IMG/VR virus record: IMGVR_UViG_3300022665_000158
Location: 1-59,537 of that record
Direction: 5' to 3' (one strand)
DNA from: a virus
Length of the DNA: 59,537 nucleotides
Shown here: piece after piece, positions 16,791 to 24,602 of the stretch
Layout of the letters: each line of letters begins with the position of its first letter
Numbering within the stretch: the stretch's first letter is position 1
Program-made: the position numbers and the translations under genes
Notes under the pieces: model-generated
The model's database searches: none
The model's input: only the letters and a program-made list of their open reading frames with translations
Told to the model about the DNA's origin: nothing

Positions 16791-17794
16791 GCTTCAGAAA
16801 ATACGATCATGTGGAACGCCTCGGGAATGAAGAGGTTGAGGGGATCGACTTGGGGGAGGTCTACGTGTTCCCCAAACTGGACGGCACCAACGCCAGCGTG
16901 TGGATTGACTACCCAATGCTGGAGGACGGTAGCCTCGCCGCCCCCTATGTGGGATGCGGTAGCCGCACGCGGGAGTTGAGCGATGAGAACGATAACGCCA
17001 ATTTCTATCGCTGGGTGAACAATGACGACACGTGGCCGCTGTGGCAGGGGCTCATAGGGCACGAGGGTGCCCTGTGGACGCTGTACGGTGAGTGGCTGGT
17101 AACCCACACCCTGAAGACCTACCGATCGGACGCGTGGCGCCGATTCTGGGTGTTCGACGTCTACGACAATCAAGAGCAGCGCTACCTGCCCTATGACCGG
17201 TACGCCCCCACCCTGAATCAGATCGGGTTCGACGTGATCGAGCCCCTGTGCATTATCACGAATCCGACCGAGTTGCAGCTGCGCCAAGAGGTGGAGCAGA
17301 ACACCTATCTGATCTACAACGGCGGCGGGGCGGGCGAGGGCATCGTCATCAAGAACTACGCGTGGACGAATAAGTACGGCCGCCAGCCGTGGGCCAAGAT
17401 CGTCCGCAACGAATTCAAGGAAGAGAACAAGCGCGCTTTCGGCGTGACCGAGAAGACCGGCGAGTTCCAAGTCGAGGCCGCCATCGCCGAGACGTACGTG
17501 ACGCAGGCGGTCGTCGGGAAGGCGCTGGACAAGATCGAGCGGGACGTGTTGAACAATCACGATTTCGGCATACAGGATTGCAGCGTACCTAACCAGATTG
17601 CGCGTACGAAAGCGGTGCTCGAAGGGGCGCGGCCTCAGATCATCCCGCGCCTACTCCAGACCGTGTTCTACGACCTGATCCGCGAAGACCTGTGGGACGG
17701 ACTGAAACGCTACCAGTTTCCGACGGTTGACTTCACCCGCCTGAGACGCCATGCTGTGCTGCGGACGAAGCGATTCGCTCCCGACCTTTTCTGA
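16787..17794 (+). CDS. RNA ligase, Rnl2 type
   Basis: This 335-residue nucleotidyltransferase joins RNA ends using ATP. Motif I is KLDGTN with the AMP-accepting Lys30. Further motifs are GSRTREL (near 58), YGEW (near 100), FWVFDVY (near 120), GEGIVIKN (motif IV, near 183) and WAKIV (motif V, near 202). The C-terminal ~120 residues are a helical extension. In T4-like phages such ligases repair tRNA cut by host anticodon nucleases. A phage tRNA-Asn lies 3 kb downstream, but no Pnkp-type end-healing partner was recognised here. Confidence 0.92.
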   Translation: MSFRKYDHVERLGNEEVEGIDLGEVYVFPKLDGTNASVWIDYPMLEDGSLAAPYVGCGSRTRELSDENDNANFYRWVNNDDTWPLWQGLIGHEGALWTLYGEWLVTHTLKTYRSDAWRRFWVFDVYDNQEQRYLPYDRYAPTLNQIGFDVIEPLCIITNPTELQLRQEVEQNTYLIYNGGGAGEGIVIKNYAWTNKYGRQPWAKIVRNEFKEENKRAFGVTEKTGEFQVEAAIAETYVTQAVVGKALDKIERDVLNNHDFGIQDCSVPNQIARTKAVLEGARPQIIPRLLQTVFYDLIREDLWDGLKRYQFPTVDFTRLRRHAVLRTKRFAPDLF

Positions 17795-17802
17795 GGCCCC
17801 CC

Positions 17803-18045
17803 ATGGCTTACCTGAAACGCATTTCTCTGGTGGTGCTTACACTGACCGGGTTCCTAACGATCGGCTGTATCACGCTCGCGGAATGCACGCGTTCCCCGGA
17901 ACCGACCCCCGACACATGGCGGGAAGGCGCGTGCATTTGGAAATGCGAACCGATCAACGCGGTGCCGCTGTCGCACAGAATGTGGAAGCAGGACAACCGG
18001 TGGCTCTGCGAATGCGGGGACGGCCACATATACGTGATTCACTAG
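17803..18045 (+). CDS. Small exported or lipoprotein-like protein, 80 residues
   Basis: A basic N terminus and hydrophobic core (ISLVVLTLTGFLTIGC) form a signal peptide; LTIGC could be a lipobox. The mature part is Cys-rich (CIWKC, CECG) with disulfide potential. It could be a spanin-like or periplasmic protein. No specific family. Confidence 0.6.
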   Translation: MAYLKRISLVVLTLTGFLTIGCITLAECTRSPEPTPDTWREGACIWKCEPINAVPLSHRMWKQDNRWLCECGDGHIYVIH

Positions 18046-18055
18046 GGAGAAGAGA

Positions 18056-18397
18056 ATGCCGATTGGACACGGGCGGGTAGACGAAGTGATGACGCTGGAC
18101 CCCAACGCGACGAGCTTCGGAGATGTGCAAGCGCGGCTGTACGGGTACGAGACGGGCGCGACGCTCTGGGCTCTGCGCCTGCAAGTGAAGCGGGACGTTG
18201 AGAACGGGCTCGATCACCAGAAGCTCGTGCCTTATAGCGTCGTGCTCGCGTACGCCGAGCAAGTCGGCCAAGAGGCGGTGAAATACCTGGGGGCGAAGAT
18301 GAGGCGGCAAGCCGAACACCTATTCGCCACGCGGGTCTTGTGCGCCTTGCTCGCGCTCGTCGCGGGTGTGGCGACGGCGACGGCGGTGGCGCTATGA
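18056..18397 (+). CDS. Unknown protein with C-terminal membrane anchor, 113 residues
   Basis: A soluble helical N-terminal part is followed by a hydrophobic C-terminal segment (VLCALLALVAGVATATAVAL) that should anchor it in the inner membrane as a tail-anchored protein. AGGGAGA precedes the ATG. Function unknown. Confidence 0.65.
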   Translation: MPIGHGRVDEVMTLDPNATSFGDVQARLYGYETGATLWALRLQVKRDVENGLDHQKLVPYSVVLAYAEQVGQEAVKYLGAKMRRQAEHLFATRVLCALLALVAGVATATAVAL

Positions 18398-18642
18398 AGG
18401 GCCCCTACGTAGACGTCGAAGCCATCAAGAACGAGGGCGCCGAGCTACAGCTCCGCGACGCGCTGCGGATGCACCTGTGGCACATCCGGGACTTGTGTGA
18501 CAAGGCGCGGGTGGACGACTACGTGTCGTTCACCGATCGCATGGACGAGATACTACGTCGGATTGAGGACGCCCGGAAACTCTACGACGCGGCCACGTGG
18601 CCCCACGACACGGCGAATCCCAAGGAGGCCATCCTACCGTGA
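18394..18642 (+). CDS. Unknown helical protein, 82 residues
   Basis: It starts in an ATGA overlap. It is acidic and helical (LRDALRMHLWHIRDL, MDEILRRIEDARKL), probably a small helical bundle. It lies directly ahead of the Fic gene and overlaps it by 4 bases, so a partner or regulator role is conceivable. Confidence 0.65.
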   Translation: MKGPYVDVEAIKNEGAELQLRDALRMHLWHIRDLCDKARVDDYVSFTDRMDEILRRIEDARKLYDAATWPHDTANPKEAILP

Positions 18643-19151
18643 GCTTCTCTACTCCCACGCACAAGCAGGTCGTCGACTTCATGCTCGAATCGAATAAGAT
18701 CGAGGGTATTGAGGGCACGACGGGCGACGAGGTCGCGGCCTTCCAACACTTCATCGGCTTGAGTTCTCTCTACCTGGGAGACGTGCTCAACCTGCTGAAC
18801 CGGGTTGCTCCCGGCCACCTACTGCGCACTGGCGTGGGGCAGGACGTGTATGTGGGGAACTATAAGGCCCCGCCGGGCGGCCCGAACATCATGTTGGCGC
18901 TCTCGGAAATCATGGGAACCATTACCCTGTGGAAGCAGGGGCTACCCGATGCGAACCCGTTCAATGTACATCGGGACTTCGAGAAACTGCATCCGTTCAC
19001 GGATGGCAACGGACGAGTTGGCCGGGTCATATGGGCGTGGCAGATGCTACACGCCCCTGTAGGGACGCGGGAGATCCGGATCGGGCTTGCGCTCGGCTTC
19101 CTTCACGAGTATTACTACCAGTCGCTTCAGGATCGCCCCGGGACGGTATGA
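18639..19151 (+). CDS. Fic-domain protein (nucleotidyl/phospho-transferase)
   Basis: This 170-residue protein has the complete Fic motif HPFTDGNGRVGR (His118 to Arg129), which transfers AMP or a related group to target hydroxyls. Near the N terminus, SNKIEG (Ser18-Glu22-Gly23) fits the (S/T)xxxE(G/N) inhibitory helix, so the active site may be self-blocked until triggered. The GTG start overlaps the previous stop (GTGA). No antitoxin-type partner is evident apart from the small helical gene upstream. A plausible role is modification of a host protein after infection. Confidence 0.88.
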   Translation: MSFSTPTHKQVVDFMLESNKIEGIEGTTGDEVAAFQHFIGLSSLYLGDVLNLLNRVAPGHLLRTGVGQDVYVGNYKAPPGGPNIMLALSEIMGTITLWKQGLPDANPFNVHRDFEKLHPFTDGNGRVGRVIWAWQMLHAPVGTREIRIGLALGFLHEYYYQSLQDRPGTV

Positions 19152-19489
19152 GTTTCTGGACCCCCGACGCGAAGGAAGACGCGTTCATGGCTAGCCGCAA
19201 GGCTGAGGAGAAAAGGCAAATGCGAGTCAACGTGTATGCGGAAGAGACCACCGACCGAATCGAGATCATCTCGAAGACGATCAACGGAACGACCTTCACC
19301 GGCCTGCGCTTCTACTTGGAGCTGCCCGCCACTGTGAGAGGAATACAATATCAGGGGCCATTCATGCACGGCGTCGACGATGACGACAGCGCCGCGGTGA
19401 CCTTCTGGGGCAAAAAGGACATGCGAGACGCTTTCCGGAAGGCGCTTGTACTGCTGGACGATCACTACGACTCCAAGCGGACGGTGTAG
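19148..19489 (+). CDS. Unknown protein, 113 residues
   Basis: It starts in an ATGA overlap with the Fic gene. A charged N-terminal helix precedes a probable alpha/beta domain (RVNVYAEETTDRIEIISK, then FTGLRFYLELP). Cotranslation with fic suggests a link. No family recognised. Confidence 0.65.
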   Translation: MSFWTPDAKEDAFMASRKAEEKRQMRVNVYAEETTDRIEIISKTINGTTFTGLRFYLELPATVRGIQYQGPFMHGVDDDDSAAVTFWGKKDMRDAFRKALVLLDDHYDSKRTV

Positions 19490-19839
19490 TGGGCGCCTGC
19501 AAAACCTGCGGTGGCGACGCTCAACTACTCACCGCCCTTGAGTGTCGGGACTGCGAGGGCACCGGCTTCGAACGGGAGGCGAAGATGGGACACCACATCG
19601 ACAGCGAGGGGCGATTCCAGAGCGACAAGTTCCCAGATCTGCCGCCCGATACGTTCCTGCTCAGCCTCAAGGATCCGGAGGCCCGCGCCGCGATCAGCAC
19701 CTACGTGACGATCTGTAAGGATCGCGAGCTGGCCACCGATCTGATCCAGCGGATGCGCGTGCTCCGATTTGGCGCCCATGACGAGATACACAAAGTGGCC
19801 AAGGCGTTCGACGCGCTGGTACATGACCGCGATGGGTGA
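19489..19839 (+). CDS. Small protein with CxxCxG motifs, 116 residues
   Basis: The N terminus has CKTCGG and CRDCEGTG, a single DnaJ-like zinc-binding repeat pair. The rest is helical. The GTG start overlaps the preceding stop (TAGTG). An internal ATG at 19588 with a good Shine-Dalgarno could make a form lacking the zinc motif. Function unknown. Confidence 0.65.
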   Translation: MGACKTCGGDAQLLTALECRDCEGTGFEREAKMGHHIDSEGRFQSDKFPDLPPDTFLLSLKDPEARAAISTYVTICKDRELATDLIQRMRVLRFGAHDEIHKVAKAFDALVHDRDG

Positions 19840-20107
19840 TATGCGGGGAGATGACACCTGTCGGATGAAGTCCGGCCTCCGTCGCGTAGACGGACGCTGG
19901 TATGTTGTCGTGTCGATATGGGACAATGAAGACGCCTCGGGTCCGCCCGTACAGGAATACGTTGGGCCCAATGGTGGCTTCGCGACGGAGAACGAGGCCC
20001 TCGCCTCGCATCACGAGAAGGTCCGGCCGATAACGGCGAAGATGATCGCGGAGGCCGAGGCGGATGGCGTCGAAGTCGAAACCATACTCAAGCCTACCTT
20101 GCACTGA
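19832..20107 (+). CDS. Unknown protein, 91 residues
   Basis: The best-looking domain starts near ATG 19865 (LRRVDGRWYVVVSIWDNEDASG). ATG 19832 or 19841 would add a short N terminus and overlap the previous gene. It looks soluble and alpha/beta. No family recognised. Confidence 0.6.
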   Translation: MGDMRGDDTCRMKSGLRRVDGRWYVVVSIWDNEDASGPPVQEYVGPNGGFATENEALASHHEKVRPITAKMIAEAEADGVEVETILKPTLH

Positions 20108-20165
20108 CCAGTCTCCGCGCTACTCTCCCGACAGACCGATAGACAAACAGACAAGGGAGAACGAC

Positions 20166-20501
20166 ATGGCAACGCTGAAGATCTGTACGCACGACCGGAC
20201 CCGATGGATCACCGACGTCCAAGAAGTGTGGATTGCCGAGAGTTTCGCGGTAACCCATTTCGACGACCCGCTGGCAGACTGCCGCGGGCCACACGCTACC
20301 TTGCGTGGAGACGGCATACGTGCGACGACCGTAGTGGACTTCCAAAAACCAAATCACGATGAGGGTGTGAGGGGCGACGAAATCGGCCACGTGCTGTGCG
20401 TGACTCGGTCGGACAAGCCCGATTATACCTACTTGTTCGTGGTGCCCGCGAGATCGTGCTTTTTGATGTCGGACGCTGGGAAGACCATAGACCGGATCTG
20501 A
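20166..20501 (+). CDS. Unknown protein, 111 residues
   Basis: AAGGGAGAACGAC precedes the ATG. The 58-base leader has a GACAGAC-type repeat (around 20131-20153). The protein looks beta-rich with scattered Cys and His. No family recognised. Confidence 0.65.
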   Translation: MATLKICTHDRTRWITDVQEVWIAESFAVTHFDDPLADCRGPHATLRGDGIRATTVVDFQKPNHDEGVRGDEIGHVLCVTRSDKPDYTYLFVVPARSCFLMSDAGKTIDRI

Positions 20502-20594
20502 GGTACAGTATCCACATGAAGAAGTGGAAGAGGTGCATTCTACGAAAAGGAGGCCACGGTGATAATCCCTAGTTAATTACAGGGAGGGGTCACC

Positions 20595-20762
20595 ATGGTG
20601 CTTCAGAAACTCAAAGCGGTCCGCTGGCACACGAACGCCAGCGCGGTCAATGCATTCTTCAAGATTCCCAGGGGCTGGCTGCACAGCGGGCTGTTCTACA
20701 CCGGGCCCACGCTGCACTTCGGGCACGTGCCCTCGCCCAAAAAGGGCAAGAAGAAGGGATAG
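20595..20762 (+). CDS. Small basic protein, 55 residues
   Basis: GGGAGGGG precedes ATG 20595, and TAG closes the frame at 20760-20762, eight bases before the tRNA. The tail is very basic (KKGKKKG). The region 20502-20594 before it holds only an 18-codon frame and an inverted repeat, TCCCT/AGGGA, next to the Shine-Dalgarno. Function unknown. Confidence 0.6.
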   Translation: MVLQKLKAVRWHTNASAVNAFFKIPRGWLHSGLFYTGPTLHFGHVPSPKKGKKKG

Positions 20763-20769
20763 GATCTAC

Positions 20770-20845
20770 TCCCTGGTAGCTCAGCTGGAAGAGCGAGCGG
20801 CTGTTAACCGCTAGGTCGCAGGTTCAAGTCCTGCCCGGGGAGCCA
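20770..20845 (+). tRNA. tRNA-Asn (anticodon GTT)
   Basis: A complete cloverleaf is visible. The acceptor stem is TCCCTGG with CCGGGGA, the D arm contains GCTCAGCTGG, and the anticodon stem is AGCGG/CCGCT around CTGTTAA with anticodon GTT. The T arm is GCAGG TTCAAGT CCTGC. The CCA end is encoded (20843-20845). The acceptor stem has one G-U pair. It is the only tRNA found. A 14-bp palindrome copy lies 13 bases after it. Confidence 0.95.
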
Positions 20846-20858
20846 TATCCTACGGGAA

Positions 20859-20872
20859 TGCAAGCGCTTGCA
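20859..20872. repeat. 14-bp palindrome, copy 4
   Basis: Perfect core, extending to 18 bp (AATGCAAGCGCTTGCATT, 20857-20874). It lies between tRNA-Asn and the next gene, so this copy is probably non-coding. Confidence 0.92.
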
Positions 20873-20905
20873 TTTGCGGTACCCTTGAGAGATGAGGGGG
20901 TGCCT

Positions 20906-21214
20906 ATGAGGCTCTTGTTCGCGATCATGATGGTGTCTGTGCTGGGATGCGCGGCCTACGCCGCAGAATGGCAATACGGCACGTCGGCCCTGGGGGGCGA
21001 TATCACCCAGAACTCCAACCTCATGGAGGCGATGCCCTTCTATGAAATGCCTACGAAGCTGCACGCGGTGGATCGGTCGCACGGCGAGACGATCACGCAA
21101 TTCATGGTCCTGCCGAACGACTTCCAAGTGTGTGCTTGCACCGTGCGGGGCGAGTTCCTCAGCTGCTACTGCACTCAGCCGGAGATCGGCATTTGCGCCG
21201 AGCACCGCCTCTAG
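20906..21214 (+). CDS. Exported small protein, 102 residues
   Basis: A signal peptide (MRLLFAIMMVSVLGCAAYAA) has either a signal-peptidase I site after AYA or a lipobox at VLGC. The mature part contains several cysteines (CACTV, CYC, GICA). ATG 20858, inside the palindrome, is an alternative start that would bury the signal peptide, so 20906 is preferred. Function unknown. Confidence 0.65.
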   Translation: MRLLFAIMMVSVLGCAAYAAEWQYGTSALGGDITQNSNLMEAMPFYEMPTKLHAVDRSHGETITQFMVLPNDFQVCACTVRGEFLSCYCTQPEIGICAEHRL

Positions 21215-21218
21215 CGCC

Positions 21219-21728
21219 ATGTACCTGAAAAAGGTGACGCCGAAGCGCACGGTCGTACAGGGCGGCACCTCACAGAAAGCGGCGTACGCCTGGGTCAACT
21301 ACTTGAACGAAGTGCTGACGATGGACCGCGGATTCCTGTCCGAGCTAGTACAAACGCGCGTGAAGTGCGGGGCCGAGATCGCGATGCACCCCACCTTACA
21401 GGTGATCAACCTGAATCAAATGGACGACGCGCTGGCGCCCCCACCCCCGCCTGAGCCCGAGCCCGATCCTATGCTCCCGATCAAGGGGACGGATCCGCTG
21501 GGCCGCGATTGGTCCTCACCCTACCCGACAGTACCGCCGAGCGGGAACGTGAAGGACTTGGATGACCTTCCACAGCCCCGCTGGGTGGCGGGCGTGCTCG
21601 GCCTGATCAACGGGTTCATCGGTATCAGCGAACACGGAAAGGGCCCGGTTGACGCCGTCGTAAACCTTGAGACTAAACTGATCGAGGAGTTCGTGGTGTC
21701 CGAGCCCTACAAGAAGCGGAACGATTGA
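21219..21728 (+). CDS. Unknown protein with Pro-rich linker, 169 residues
   Basis: A helical N-terminal domain is joined by a Pro/Glu linker (PPPPPEPEPDP) to a C-terminal part with a moderately hydrophobic stretch (WVAGVLGLINGFIGI). No family recognised. Its stop codon overlaps a sigma70-like -35 box. Confidence 0.65.
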   Translation: MYLKKVTPKRTVVQGGTSQKAAYAWVNYLNEVLTMDRGFLSELVQTRVKCGAEIAMHPTLQVINLNQMDDALAPPPPPEPEPDPMLPIKGTDPLGRDWSSPYPTVPPSGNVKDLDDLPQPRWVAGVLGLINGFIGISEHGKGPVDAVVNLETKLIEEFVVSEPYKKRND

Positions 21729-21752
21729 CGCCGGTGGTGGGCATGGTACCGT
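21725..21752 (+). promoter_or_regulatory. Sigma70-like promoter candidate
   Basis: TTGACG (21725-21730), a 16-base spacer and TACCGT (21747-21752), upstream of the methyltransferase gene. Confidence 0.45.
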
Positions 21753-21757
21753 GTAGT

Positions 21758-21821
21758 TCCTGGGATCGTCTATTCAGGACACCTCGCCTTTAAGCGGGGA
21801 GAGGTCAGTAGAGTCTGACTC
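21758..21821 (+). promoter_or_regulatory. Structured leader of the methyltransferase gene
   Basis: Three consecutive stem-loops can be drawn: TCCTG/CAGGA (21758-21779), ACCTC/GAGGT (21781-21805, with an inner CTCGC/GCGGG alternative) and GAGT/ACTC (21811-21821). GAGGAG then precedes ATG 21850. No known riboswitch consensus is recognised. Confidence 0.35.
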
Positions 21822-21849
21822 CTAGGCCCATTTTGCACGAGGAGCCAAG

Positions 21850-23055
21850 ATGGATTCCCTCCACATCGAAGAGCGCCCGGTCGGCTCTCTTACGCCGTAT
21901 TCGAGGAATGCGAGAACCCACTCCGAGAAACAGATCCAACAGATCGCGGCCTCAATCAAGACGTTCGGCTTCACGAACCCCATTCTCATCGATGCGGCTG
22001 GGATAATCATCGCTGGCCACGGGCGGCTGCGCGCTGCCCAGCAGCTAGGGATGGAGACGGTCCCGACGATCTGCCTCAAGCACCTATCCGAGCAGCAAGC
22101 CCGTGCCCTCGTGATCGCCGATAACAAGCTCGCCGAACTCGCAGGGTGGGATGAGGATATGCTCGCGCTTGAGCTACAGAGTCTCACAGAGATGGCGCTG
22201 GAGATGGATCTTGATTTCGATTTGAGTGTCATTGGCTTTGACGAGGGCGAGCTTGAACGGCTGCTTCAGCAGGAGCATGAAGGCGCGATCGATGACGATG
22301 ACGTACCCAGCGATATCGAGAAGCGCTGCAAGGTGGGCGATCTGTGGAAGCTCGGTGATCACCGCCTGCTGTGCGGGGATGCGACGAAGGCCGAGGATGT
22401 GGCCCGCTTGCTCAACGGCGAGAAGGTCGATCTTGTGTTCACCGATCCGCCCTACGGCATGGGACTGACGCCGGTCAAGAATTACGCCTCGAAGAAGGAA
22501 CGCAAAAAGCGCGAGGAGTACGAGCCGGTTCTCGGCGATGACAAACCATTCGACGCTAGCGTACTCGTGTCGATGATCGATTGCGATCGCTGGTACATAT
22601 GGGGCGCAGACTACTTCCTTTCCTCGATTCCGAACTACACGGACGGCAGCCTAATCGTGTGGGCGAAGCGCATGAGCGAGGAAGAGAGCGACAAGGTATT
22701 CGGCAGCGCATTCGAGATCTGCTGGACGCTACCGAGAACGAAGAAGGTGATCTGGTTCGAACGGGCAATCAACCAGTCGTCGGAACGGCTCGGGCTGCAT
22801 CCGACCCAGAAGCCGACCGCCCTCGCCATTCGTGCATTCGAGAGGAGTTCCAAGCGCGGCGCACTTGTCGTAGACCTATACGCGGGAAGCGGAACGACGA
22901 TCATCGCGGCCGAGAAATATGATCGCCGCTGCTTCGCAATGGAAATCTCCCCCGAATACTGCGATGTGATCCTGCAACGTTGGGAGCGGTTCACCGAGCG
23001 CAAGGCGGAGATCGTGACGGAGCACCTAGACACAGAGGAGAAGGCCGATGGCTAA
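21850..23055 (+). CDS. ParB-domain DNA methyltransferase
   Basis: This 401-residue two-domain protein begins with a ParB/Srx-like domain (residues ~1-110, with GHGRLRAAQQLG). The second domain is an amino-methyltransferase of the permuted beta type, with TDPPYG (catalytic motif IV, near residue 198) ahead of the SAM-binding DLYAGSGTT (motif I, near 340). It should methylate adenine N6 or cytosine N4 in phage DNA, protecting it from host restriction or marking it for packaging. No restriction partner is seen. It is followed by genes leading to the terminase. Confidence 0.93.
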   Translation: MDSLHIEERPVGSLTPYSRNARTHSEKQIQQIAASIKTFGFTNPILIDAAGIIIAGHGRLRAAQQLGMETVPTICLKHLSEQQARALVIADNKLAELAGWDEDMLALELQSLTEMALEMDLDFDLSVIGFDEGELERLLQQEHEGAIDDDDVPSDIEKRCKVGDLWKLGDHRLLCGDATKAEDVARLLNGEKVDLVFTDPPYGMGLTPVKNYASKKERKKREEYEPVLGDDKPFDASVLVSMIDCDRWYIWGADYFLSSIPNYTDGSLIVWAKRMSEEESDKVFGSAFEICWTLPRTKKVIWFERAINQSSERLGLHPTQKPTALAIRAFERSSKRGALVVDLYAGSGTTIIAAEKYDRRCFAMEISPEYCDVILQRWERFTERKAEIVTEHLDTEEKADG

Positions 23056-23794
23056 GGAACCGACGAAGCCACCTGAGGGTATTAAGAAACCTACGCCGCC
23101 TCGGAGCCCGTTCAGCGGGCGGCGGCTGGACGGCCTGCCGGAATCGGTGCCGACGGCGGCATTCGTCGGCCACACGTCAGACCCCGATTTCAACCCGCCC
23201 GATCGGAAGTCGGGGCCCGACAATGAGGTGGTATTCTCGGAGGCGGTGACCTGCACAGAGCATGAGGACTGCATGACGGTCACGACGCAGCTGGGCTCCG
23301 ATACCAGCCGAACGAACGACCCCGGGTACGAGCCCCCGAGCCGTACCGCGGACGAAAACCCGAATGGGATCGGCGTCACGCCTACCTATGTGCCGCCGCC
23401 ATTTGAGCCGGTGTCATTCGACGGGGCCGGTGGTCTGTATTGGGATATCCCGGACGCCGTGCTGGCCGGCAGCGACGAGCCACTCGATCGCCCGTATGCG
23501 ATCATTGAAGATATGGGCACCCTATTCCGCGAGTTGATCGATGACGTACTGGACGCCACGGCCAAGCTGCGCTCAGCGGCCCTCAGGTACGCCTGTCGCT
23601 TGATTGCTGGCGTGTTCGGGGTGGTGATCTTCGGCCTACTGATCGTCGGCGGTGTGGGCGTAGTGCTGGCGGTGTGGCTCTTCAAGGCCATGGACAAGGC
23701 AGAGCTGATCTACTGGGAAAACCGGGAAGAGAGGCAGCACCGGCACAGCCGGAAGACGGCTCAACGCATGAATCACATAAGGAAAAAGCCATGA
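23048..23794 (+). CDS. Single-pass membrane protein, 248 residues
   Basis: A long Pro-rich, probably disordered N-terminal region (residues ~1-165) precedes one strong membrane helix (LIAGVFGVVIFGLLIVGGVGVVL, near residues 197-219) and a charged tail (REERQHRHSRKTAQ). GAGGAG precedes the ATG. No family recognised. Confidence 0.7.
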   Translation: MAKEPTKPPEGIKKPTPPRSPFSGRRLDGLPESVPTAAFVGHTSDPDFNPPDRKSGPDNEVVFSEAVTCTEHEDCMTVTTQLGSDTSRTNDPGYEPPSRTADENPNGIGVTPTYVPPPFEPVSFDGAGGLYWDIPDAVLAGSDEPLDRPYAIIEDMGTLFRELIDDVLDATAKLRSAALRYACRLIAGVFGVVIFGLLIVGGVGVVLAVWLFKAMDKAELIYWENREERQHRHSRKTAQRMNHIRKKP

Positions 23795-23988
23795 AAGAGG
23801 AACTTCCGAAACCGCCCGTGAAGACGGAAGTGGCTGACGGCCTGATCTCAGCTATGCTCGACAGAGTCAAGATGCAAGCGCTTGCACCCGCGACCCCCAA
23901 GCGGAAGCGTAAGCGGGACAGCAAGCACGCGGCGAAGCACATCGTTCGGAAGAGGGTAAAGGCAGCCCGCCAACGAAACCGCCGCTAG
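23791..23988 (+). CDS. Lys/Arg-rich small protein, 65 residues
   Basis: The C-terminal half is highly basic (PKRKRKRDSKHAAKH, VRKRVKAARQRNRR) and probably binds nucleic acid. It starts in an ATGA overlap. The middle residues MQALAP are encoded by a palindrome copy. Function unknown. Confidence 0.65.
   Translation: MKEELPKPPVKTEVADGLISAMLDRVKMQALAPATPKRKRKRDSKHAAKHIVRKRVKAARQRNRR
23873..23886. repeat. 14-bp palindrome, copy 5
   Basis: Perfect TGCAAGCGCTTGCA inside the small basic protein gene, read as QALA. Confidence 0.9.
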
Positions 23989-24023
23989 GACAAGGCCACG
24001 ACGGCCGGCGGGGGGCTCGCGTA

Positions 24024-24602
24024 ATGGCGGGGAAGAAGAATCCGAAAAAGCACAAGCCCAAGATCGACTGGGACGCAATCCGAGAGGACTACCTAGTCCG
24101 GAACCTCGATAACTCTAAAACCAAGAAATACTCGGTCAACATGCTTGCAAAGACGTGGGGTATCAGCCGCACATCCATCGACAGGCACGTCAAGGCAGAG
24201 GATTGGAATGGCGAGCTGCGCCGGCGCACGCAGGCGATCGCGGATGCCCGGATAGAGATCCACCAGGACAGCATCATCGAGGCCCAGAAAGAGATCCGGG
24301 AACGCCATGCTCTGGTAGCGAGAAGCGCTATCAAGGTGGCGTCTAAGAAACTGGCCACCCTGAAAAAGCCCGAGAAAGAGCTGACGGTCGACCAAATGGT
24401 GAAGATGCTGGCGTTCGGTATGGCAGCCGAGCGCGACGCCGCGGGGATGCCTAAGTACATTCAGATCGAAGATGTGACGCCGATGGACCCGGCGCGCGAG
24501 TTTGAGACCCCCCTCATGCGCATGGAGCGACGTCGCGTACAGCGGGAGGTCGAGGCGGACCTAGCCGAGGTCCACGAGAGGCTGCACGGTGGCTCTGACT
24601 GA
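24024..24602 (+). CDS. Probable terminase small subunit
   Basis: This 192-residue protein lies immediately upstream of, and overlaps, the large terminase gene. A basic N terminus is followed by a helix-turn-helix (YSVNMLAKTWGISRTSIDRHV, near residues 36-56) that would bind the packaging start site. Long charged helices follow, suited to forming a ring. Assignment rests on the HTH, size and position rather than on close sequence identity. Confidence 0.75.
   Translation: MAGKKNPKKHKPKIDWDAIREDYLVRNLDNSKTKKYSVNMLAKTWGISRTSIDRHVKAEDWNGELRRRTQAIADARIEIHQDSIIEAQKEIRERHALVARSAIKVASKKLATLKKPEKELTVDQMVKMLAFGMAAERDAAGMPKYIQIEDVTPMDPAREFETPLMRMERRRVQREVEADLAEVHERLHGGSD

Noticed and set aside
20516-20572. 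18-codon open frame before the 20595 gene
   Set aside because: Too short, no Shine-Dalgarno at its ATG, and no overlap coupling to a neighbour.
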